Positions 56,171 through 64,000 of a stretch of 64,000 nucleotides of DNA are shown here, one piece after another. Location: NCBI GenBank assembly GCA_902702965.1, contig CACRXP010001148.1, positions 18,088 through 82,087 of the forward strand, in the 5' to 3' direction. The DNA is from Spirometra erinaceieuropaei (Eukaryota > Platyhelminthes > Cestoda > Diphyllobothriidea > Diphyllobothriidae). Position 1 is the first letter of the stretch. Each line of letters starts with the position of its first letter. The position numbers were made by a program, and so were the translations under genes. The notes beneath the pieces were generated by a model. That model was not told the origin of the DNA and did no database searches. It saw only the letters and a list, made by a program, of their open reading frames with translations.

Positions 56171-57290
56171 TTGCCTACTCTTTGTTATTCCTAGGTAATT
56201 AATGCCTATCTTAACTTTGTGTCATTTTTAAAAGTAGCTTTTGTGCCGAGTAAAATTTCTCCCAGTATTCTTAGACAGTTTGGTAAAGTAGCCGTATTTT
56301 GCAAAGCGCGTATTTAGTGATTCCATATTCTCCATATTCTCATTCTAGGATTGGTTGTAAATTAACAGGAATATTTGCTATTATGTGCGTCTCGTTTTAC
56401 GTTAGCAACATTTCGATCCTTGTGCTGCAACTAAAAGCCTATCAGGTACCTTGTAGTGTCCCAAATAACACTTGCTAAAAGACAAAGCTTGTAACCTCTC
56501 CGCAGTCACTGAGTTCAAGAATCACGACCGGAGTCACACAGTGTGCCATTTTGTGTTCGCTGCCTTCTCTAGATATGGTTAACTTAAAAAATCCCGTTTG
56601 ACCTTGTAGTACATCTTGATCTTTCAGTCATTCAAATCTACGCCACTGTTAGTCATAACGAAATATCAGCCAACGAAATACATGATCAATTATATAAGGC
56701 GATATAAGTAGCATTCCTAAAAAAATTAATTGAAAAAGCGTTTAGAGTTATTAGAATAATAAACTTTGAAACTGAGAAGAGTATGAAATGCAAGCGTATT
56801 TTTATTCTGCGAAACATTCCGAATGCAATATCTGCCATAGGGAGAGCGCATTAGTTCCTGTACAGTATTGCACAAGCTAAAAGACCGCGCTCGCCCAACT
56901 GTAATTCGCCGATACAAGTTCCCCTTTTCTCCTTGACAAAAGTTGATTTTATCCTGTCGAGGAAGGAAATAACTCGAGATTTCTACCGTAATTGGCGCTG
57001 CTCAGTTCGCCATACCTCACAGCAATGCAGATAAGACTGAACAATTTTGAAATGTCAAAAACCAACACGGACATTTCGACAGCTATTGTTAATTTAATTA
57101 AGTCTTCTTCAACACCACTTGTGGCTTGATGCTGAGATAATGAAGCGCAACAGCACGTCTGGTATACAAACGCGCCTAATTTATCCCCACACACTGGTCA
57201 GCCATAGGAAGGGCTTATTTACAGGCGAATCCCTGTGCCGTTTCAGCCAACTGAACACCGGGTAAATACAGTTCATTAATAAATATATAA
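56170..57290. other. No gene recognised
   Basis: Between two LINE fragments. I see no domain or repeat match. Confidence 0.4.
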
Positions 57291-57294
57291 TTAA

Positions 57295-57685
57295 TAAATT
57301 AATTATTTTTATTTAATGCCAGTTTACAGGCATTGCCAGGGAAGCGTTAAACACAAATCGGGCCAGCAATGAAAAAAAAACTCCTGTGGAAAAAAATAAA
57401 AATATAATTGATGGTGGTTTTATGGATTGGATGGTTCAGGAGAAAAAACCTGCTAGCGACAAGCTTTCGATCGTCAAAAAGGAGGGGTTGCACAGTATAG
57501 CATATTATCAGTCGAAACATTTCTTTCATGAAGTTAAGGTTAGTAAAACAAGAAGCGCAGAAGTACATATGTCGCTATAGGCCAAAGAAATTTTCCTTGG
57601 TGAGACCGGCCATATTGGCCAGAGTCCACAAAAGCCATCGCTACGGTAGAGTCGATCAGTAGATTCAGGAACCAAAATGTGAGGA
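57295..57685 (-). mobile_element. Family A LINE 3' end fragment
   Basis: This contains the A-family 3' UTR (GCCAGTTTACAGGCATTG near 57317, the TGATGGTGGTTTT block, CATCGCTACGGTAGAGTCGAT) read on the minus strand. A short AT-rich tail lies at the left. It stops just after the first codons of the C-terminal coding region, where another copy's 3' UTR starts. Confidence 0.75.
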
Positions 57686-57689
57686 ACTT

Positions 57690-59215
57690 TTCACAAGATC
57701 TCGACCGTAAGAGGTGGGGTGGGGTGAAAGGTATCGGGGATTATCAGACGTCAGTTTCATTCATGATTGTGGGGATATAGAAAATAGGGGCGCCGAAGAA
57801 CAGCTTTCGCTGCTGGCAAAAGGAATTGTCACTGGGGAGACCTGCCATAGTGTTCAGAAACAACAAACGCCATCCCTACGGTACAGTCGTTAGGAGGATT
57901 CAGCACCCAAAACTTGTTGGAGCTTTTCTGTATGCAAAAATGGAGTAATGGCTCTCTTAAATAAAGGGTTATTTTGCAGAGTTTTTACAAACATTGGTAG
58001 TTTTAACCCAAATAGCAACAACATTTACAGAAAAGAACCAACGATAGTTAACGGTAAGTGCCAGAGGAAGAAATAAAAAGACCTCACGGTGACCATTACG
58101 TCGTGGATGGACATGGTGTCTGAAAAGGGTGAGTGAGTTAAATGTGTGATTATACAAGAGTATTAATAGCAACAATAGTCCCTTGTGTAATATGCAACAC
58201 CATATAGGATCAAGGCCTGTATGCCGGCAACGTACTTGCTAAGACAAATGTCGGTGTTCCGGAATGAAAACGCTCTTGGTACAAAACTGTTGCACGAATT
58301 CAATCTTCTTCCCCTCAGCCGCACGTATGCGGCTAAATAAAAACGAACAGTATTCCAGGCCAGGTCAAACGTACACGTTATACAGACGCATTCTAATGTC
58401 GGTAGGTTTAAAGATTTGGAGGATAAACCCAATCGTTCTGCGCGCTTTGGAGACCATTACTTCGCAAGGTTGCGAAAGATTGATACTGTTGGAGTATGAT
58501 ACACCCATATCCATAATAACCCCAGGCACATTTAAGGCGTGACCGTCAATATTTAGTTGAGGTTGGTGGTCGTTGCCAACCACCATGACTGAGCATTTAT
58601 GTCAAGAAAGAGAAAGGCACCATGCTCGGCACCACTGGGCAAAGGCCTGTAGGTCGCTTTTTTGGAGCTCAAGCACGTTTTCACGATCTGCCGGCTAAGA
58701 TGGATATGCAAATTTTAGATCACCCGTATACATGAAGGGCTTACCATTCTGAAAAATTTCTGGTGCATCGGCAACAAGAAGGCATAATAAAAGCGTAGTG
58801 AGTACACTTTCCTGAATGACTCCACTCCTCACACATGTGAGGTTGGAGATAGTATTGGAAATCGTAACTCGTTCTGTACGAGTGCCTAGGTAAGAGGACA
58901 TAAAATTCAAATCGTTGCGACCTGTTCCGAAGTAGGACAGTTTCAAGAGAAGATGAGCATAGTGAACACGACCAAAAGCTTCAGTATTATCGAAATATAC
59001 TGTGTAAAATGCAAAACCATTGGTCCTAGATTGGAGAAAATGGACAAAAAAAGAGAGCTGACAGGTGTCACAAGACCGAGCTTTGAGAAATCCATGCTGT
59101 GCAACATTCAGTAGATTATTCTCTGTTAAGTGACACAGCATCCTATTTGAAGAAAGTGAAGACACGATCACTGGGACGGTTAATTTATTGGCCTGAGCTT
59201 TCGAACTCGAGCTAG
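57690..59215 (-). mobile_element. Family A LINE, older 5'- and tail-truncated copy
   Basis: The minus strand gives RT fingers and palm (NVAQHGFLKARSCDTC, YTVYFDNTEAFGRVHYAHLL, SGVIQESVL), a degraded catalytic box reading YTGD instead of YADD, then VVGNDHQPQLNIDGHALNVPG, RRTIGFILQIFK and further C-terminal blocks to about 57960. A partial 3' UTR without the tail follows. Three or more frameshifts are present. The copy is clearly older than those inside the BEL element. Confidence 0.75.
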
Positions 59216-59229
59216 TGTTCATTATCAGA

Positions 59230-59465
59230 GACTGATAGATTTCAGCAACGTGTGAACATTTATGTCGTTTTTCCGTGCAGGGGGAGGTGTAGACGCCCGC
59301 GGATAGGCCTGGTTTGTGGCGCCTGATCCACAATGGTCCCCCGGCGTTTGTTCTTCTCGGCGATATGAGTTTCGCCACCTGGTTGCGCGGATTGAGTGCG
59401 TGATAACACACATGCAAATCAGTGTGTCTATTGATAGAATGGGTGTCCGACACAAACGCCTTTGA
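59230..59465 (-). pseudogene. Penelope-like element C-terminal fragment
   Basis: On the minus strand SDTHSINRHTDLHVCYHALNP resembles the C-terminal signature of the Penelope-like relics at 13385 and 14890 (SINRHI.LD..Y..L). It is fused in one open frame with the A-family LINE fragment downstream, a chance join of two dead elements. No GIY-YIG core remains. Confidence 0.55.
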
Positions 59466-59484
59466 CAGTGATCGATCCGCCTTT

Positions 59485-60040
59485 AATTTAATTTAATTTT
59501 ATTGTATGCCAGTTCACAGGAATTTTCAATGTAGCGTTAAACACATATCCAGCCAGCAGTGAAAAACCCCTGATTAAGAAGAATAAAAATAAAGTTTATG
59601 GTGGTTCTTATGATTTGCAGGATTCCGGAGAAAAAACCTGCTGATCACAAAATTTCGACCATCAAGAAGGGAGGGGTTGCACGGTAGCGGAGATGATCAG
59701 ACACTAATTCCTTTCATGAAGTTGGGGCTACTCCAAACAGACGCGCCGAAAAACAGCTTTCGCTGCAGGCCAAAGCAATTGTCCCTGCGGAATCCTGCCA
59801 TAGTGTTCAGAAACAACAAACGCCATCCCTACGGTACAGTCGTTAGGAGGATTCAGCACCCAAAACTTGTTGGAGCTTTTCTGTATGCAAAAATGGAGTA
59901 ATGGCTCTCTTAAATAAAGGGTAATTTTGCAGAGTTTTTACAAGCATAATTAGTTTAATCCCAAATAGCAAAAGCATTTACAGAAAAGAACCAACGATAG
60001 TTAACGGTAAGTGCCAGAATAAGAAATAATTAGACCTATT
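59485..60040 (-). mobile_element. Family A LINE 3' end fragment
   Basis: A TTTAATTTAATTTAATTTTA tail at the left is followed by the A-family 3' UTR and the last codons of ORF2 read on the minus strand. Its right part (59798-60035) is almost identical to 57847-58076. Truncated at about 60040. Confidence 0.75.
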
Positions 60041-60059
60041 TCATATCATCGTCTTAACT

Positions 60060-61150
60060 AACTAATTGAAAATATTTAACTGCCGCCGTGATATCATTTG
60101 TTTAAAGCAAGAACGAAAGATTACCTTAAACTGTGCCTTATAGGACAGCACTGATATTTGAGCTAACTGGAAAGTGATGATCCCACCAAAACCTTTTTTT
60201 TTCCAATTAGACAGATATAACTTGATGAAGTCTATATGTGCACCGCAGATTCCCATTTCTTGTGATTTATCCAAGTGTCGTTTATGTGGCAGTTTATCAA
60301 AAGCTTTACCAGCATCAATATAAAGAACGACAACAGATACATGGTCATTACGAAGAGAAGTAAGCTGATTGGGAAACGACAAATGACATGTTTTGCAACA
60401 ACGATCTGGTAAAAAATCATCCTGGGAAGGGCCAATAACTTGATTGGCAATGCAAAAGTCGGTTTCTTCTAAGGCGATAATTCTTTCAAAGGTTTTGGCG
60501 AGGGAGGGTGTGTTATGTATACCTCGATAGTTTGAAAAGTGAAATGGGCAGCTAGACTTAAATTCTGGGATAATAATAGAAGATTTCCAATAGTCAGCGA
60601 AGAAGTCTTTTAGAAGAAATATTGCAAAGATTTTGCTAAGCAGAGGAGGAAAATCTCTTAGCTGTTTTACAAAAAAATTTGGGATATTGTGTGAACCTAC
60701 TGAGTGAGAGTATGTAAGATGGTTTATCAGTTTTTAAATACATTCAGGAGAAAATTAACGATGCTGAGAGAGGAATCAGACAATGAATGAACGATAGGGA
60801 CTGGGCCAGCTTAGATGGTGAAATGTTCGGCTAAGAATGAATTTAACAATTTTGCTTTGCCTGACTCCTGTTTTATGAATGCGCCGTTGGTACTAAGCAA
60901 GGCGGAATGACTTGGTGGGATTTAGCGGATAATCTTTGACGGAGCATCTCAGCAACTGATTTAGAAGCATTCACGTCATTAATAGCTAAAGACTCTCTAC
61001 GCCTATTTCGCGCAAGTCTCATTTTCGAAGGTTATTCAAATAAATCGACGATCCTAAAATGAACTGATAATATGCTCACAGAAGAATGTCCAAGCTCCTT
61101 CCGTAGATTTTTTAAGTCTGTTTTTGAGAAAGTGTGGGATTCCGGTTGAA
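60060..61150 (-). pseudogene. B-like LINE reverse transcriptase fragment
   Basis: On the minus strand: RRRESLAINDVNASKSVAEM near 60960-61020, DYWKSSIIIPEFKSS and RGIHNTPSLAKTFERIIAL near 60470-60590, then VVVLYIDAGKAFDKLPHKRHL. The order and wording match family B RT, but the sequence is well diverged, so it may be a related subfamily. The catalytic YADD region and everything 3' of it are missing. Stops interrupt the fingers. Confidence 0.75.
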
Positions 61151-61169
61151 TTAACACTCGATTTGAACG

Positions 61170-61705
61170 TTTTTCGCCTCCGACGTGACAGTCACCGTGA
61201 TGTCTTTCTATTTCTTCCTCTGTGACGTACCGTTAAATATCGTCGTTTCTTTTCAGTAAATGCAGTTGATATTTGGAATAAACTACTCAGAAATTTAAAA
61301 ATTCTCCAAACTTTCCTTTTGTTTTAGAGAACTATCACTGATCGACTTTAACGTTACGTTGTTGTTTCGGTATCTGATCTCTTTGTGCAGTTTCTACGGG
61401 GAAAATTTCCTTAGCCAGCAGTAACATCTGTTCCTTGGCGCTTCTGTTCGGACTAGCCCCAACTTCATCAACGCAATTGGCGACTGATTACATCCGATAC
61501 AATGCTACCCCTCCCATTCTCGTCTGTGGGCATTTCATAGTCAGTAGGTATTTTTGTTCCACAACCCTCTAACCTATAAAAAACCACTGTCAACTTTATT
61601 TTTTAATCCTTTTGTCGGAAAGCTTTTGGTACTGCTGGCAGGATTTATGTTTAACACTTCCCTGTCAATGACTGTAATCTGGCATTAAATACATTTATTA
61701 TTATT
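61170..61705 (+). mobile_element. Family A LINE 3' end fragment, plus strand
   Basis: This begins at the RRDSHRDVFLFLPL-equivalent block, continues through FFSVNAVDIWNKLL and a 3' UTR, and ends at a CTGGCATTAAATACATTTATTATTATTA tail. It is diverged, with in-frame stops. Confidence 0.75.
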
Positions 61706-61914
61706 ATAATTACTGTTAACTCACGAAACCACTGGCGCAAATCTTCAGTTCGTCCTTCGGATTAGCGAGGTATCTCTCTGAATGAGAGACAGCAAATATC
61801 TTTCCAATATACCAAGTTAGAGATCACAATAGTGCTTAGATTTACTAGCCTGTTTGTCCCATATTAATTACCTGTAAAAGAGTAGAATTCATACTCATTA
61901 AATAAACAATGAAG

Positions 61915-62760
61915 TCCCTGTAGCAAGATTATTTACTCTCAGGCCTGCAGCACGACTTCAGACAGAACCGGTCGTTCTTTACCAGGGTTATTGCTCACGA
62001 CCGTATAGTGCATTCGCACACTAGACGAGCATGGTATGCTCGATGTCGTCTACATGGATTTTTGGAATTCGTTCGACAGTGTCGCAAAAAAACTCCTGAT
62101 TAACGAATTGTTTGACATTTGTATCAGAGGAAAGTTGCCTACATGGATAAGAGATCCGCTTACAGGGAGACCACCAACCATGTGTCATGATGTTTTGAAG
62201 CCAACTCCTACTCCCTCCTAATAAGTGTTCTCCAGTTCACCGCCTCAGGGCCTTTGCTATTTTTAGTTTACATTAACTACGGAATCGACGACCTAGAAAG
62301 CAACGGCGTCACGTTTACTGACGATTATAAACGGTGAACAGCCGCGAGATGTGACGTAGACATGTACAGATTTCAAGAGAGTCTAGACCGTTTGAGCAAT
62401 TGGTCAGTTCTTTGGCTCCCCAATGTTAATGTAGACAAATGTGTGATCCTAAGATCCCGCACTCAAAAGCCCATTAAGGAGGATGATTCCTGCCAGTATC
62501 GCCTTCTTGGGCAGCTTCAAACCTTGAGAAACAGAACGACCTTAGGGTCCTGAGAACCTCGTTGTAAATATCGCTACATTTTCGAAGGGCAGCTAAACTC
62601 GCGATATGGGTTTTATTTCCACTAAGGCGAGGTGTAATGCAGATAGATTAGCCGCGGCACGGGCATCTGTGCGGTCTCAGTAAAAGGCTGCAGTCCAGGC
62701 CTTGCGACCGTGATTTAAGAAGAGTTATCAGCGGCTGAAAAGATTACAGACGGTAGCTAT
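61915..62760 (+). pseudogene. Family C LINE reverse transcriptase fragment
   Basis: A diverged RT of another LINE lineage: LQHDFRQNRSFFT near 61955, MLDVVYMDFWNSFDSVAKKLL (62036-62098), IRGKLPTWIRD, then frame-shifted remains of the GxPQGxxxGPLLFLxYIN box near 62240-62285. A FTDDYK box near 62312-62330 is in the place of the catalytic motif, and a SNWSVLWLPNVNVDKC block follows at 62395-62440. The wording resembles CR1-like elements of invertebrates. At least three frame breaks. Confidence 0.7.
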
Positions 62761-62769
62761 GATGATAAA

Positions 62770-63060
62770 GAAATAAGTAAATGAATAAGTTTTATTAAAC
62801 ACACATCGGGGTTACATCAAAGCAACTGAAATAAATTTTAATATGAATTGTAGACGAGATAGGCAGCTCGTGTACAAAATACCATTCACAGTTTCTCAAT
62901 TAGTTGTGTGTTGAGAAAAATGATGAGCAGGCAGTGGGAAAGGACGAATCAATAAATAAAAGGATGATTGTAGTAACTTTACAGGGGAAAAACCGTCGCT
63001 AGGTAAAATTTAAAAATGCGGAAAAACCTAGCTTTCAGGTTGGGGTGTTTTTTATCTGAT
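62770..63060 (-). mobile_element. Family B LINE 3' end fragment
   Basis: This aligns with 46546-46830, the family B 3' UTR: GTTTTATTAAA, CATCAAAGCAA, AGACGAGATAGGCAG, CAGTTTCTCAATTAGT and TTACAGG.GAAAAA blocks in order. 5'-truncated. It meets fragment C tail to tail. Confidence 0.7.
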
Positions 63061-64000
63061 GATTAAACCGATGTAAGTTTTTGATTATCCATTCAACATC
63101 GTAGTTCCCTTATCCTTCCGCACTGTCGTTCCAAATGCAAATGCCTTTGAAGACCGGTGAGGTTTGTAGTCGCCAAGACACATCTTTTGCACCTATTCCT
63201 TACCTGACTACACAATCCACCAATAACTGCTTGCAACGCAGGGGTACAAACGTTATGTCTGATGTTACAGACTTTGCTGCGATTTGAGAGCATTGACTTT
63301 CCTCCAAACAGCAGAAGTTGTTTTCAACGTTTCTGAGAAGTCAAGGTAAACTCTGGACACCAAAATGTCCTCAGCGACAAATTACTGTTTTCCGGAAATT
63401 TACGAGGCTGTCTTTAGGTTAAAAACATTGGTATTTCAGATAGAATAATTCTATGTAGTGAAATAAACATATATTTTGAGAATTCCTCTTCTGCGCAACG
63501 AATCCTAGTATGGTAAACAAGACTGTTCATGCAGAGGGAACATGGAGGCGAGAGAAAGGTTGCACATGCTTCCTGTAGACTGGCTGTGTTTAGCTCAGAC
63601 GATTCGCCGATGTGAAAATATCCTGCTGCATTCAATTACTTCGTTGATTTGGAAGGAGAACCGCTCCTGAGTGAATAAATACCCGATCTACAACGACAAA
63701 GAATGACGAGTGGCGAGGTACTAATGGACTTCCGTTTAGATGTAAGAACCCAGTGGTGGTCAAAATGAGCCAGGTGTGTCTTTGCTCATGTTTGTGGTTC
63801 TGATGCAAGCTGCTGGTCTGAATTGTGATGACAGTAACATGTCTACGATAGTTGTCAACCTTTTGAAAATGATTCTCACACACGCCGAAAGAAGCTTATT
63901 ATCTAAATAAATACGATCAGGTCATGTCGACGCTACGCCTACGAACTACTCAGCGAACCTGGAATCCCTATCGCTAAACTCATCCGTCCCTGAAGACGTG
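63060..64000. other. No gene recognised
   Basis: Only short open frames. No repeat or domain match seen. Confidence 0.4.

Overview
The window is eukaryotic: introns, short interspersed repeats and several retrotransposon classes, with no operons or compact coding. The mix (alternating FN3 exons, a BEL/Pao LTR element, at least three non-LTR families, Penelope-like relics, a tRNA-headed SINE, a C2H2-finger repeat) points to a flatworm. A diphyllobothriidean tapeworm is my best guess, inferred from general resemblance without any database search. Most sequence is non-coding or decayed mobile DNA.

Layout. 1-12.6 kb: no recognisable gene; two diverged tandem copies of an unknown ~0.9-1.3 kb unit (2.9-5.3 kb) and a dispersed repeat called R here. 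12.6-16.5 kb: two Penelope-like relics in the same orientation, then a cluster of tRNA-derived SINEs including a head-to-head pair; the SINE body carries a hammerhead-ribozyme-like core. 19.8-21.2 kb: a broken C2H2 zinc-finger repeat. 22.0-24.4 kb: a second tandem duplication, one copy carrying an extra insertion (repeat Q). 25.8-28.2 kb: more SINEs, again including a head-to-head pair.

29.6-37.9 kb, minus strand: the one host gene I can support. Eight exons encode fibronectin type III domains in strict A-B-A-B-A-B-A-B order. All A exons are 285 bp and all B exons 282 bp, all with phase-1 borders and GT/AG splice sites. Intron sequence is duplicated along with the exons, so the gene grew by tandem copying of a two-exon unit. 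A fifth unit survives only as a relic. Neither the start nor the end of the gene is visible.

40.3-53.4 kb: a ~13 kb composite. A BEL/Pao retrotransposon (LTR, gag, protease, RT, RNase H, integrase, LTR), inactivated by nonsense codons and by loss of catalytic residues, has been invaded by non-LTR elements: one A-family copy in gag, and a B-family plus an A-family copy in the integrase region. A single N at 52,060 lies inside one A copy and probably hides missing sequence. 54.6-63.1 kb: a graveyard of A-, B- and C-type non-LTR fragments in both orientations plus a Penelope-like scrap. Element boundaries, except FN3 splice sites and simple repeats, are approximate.
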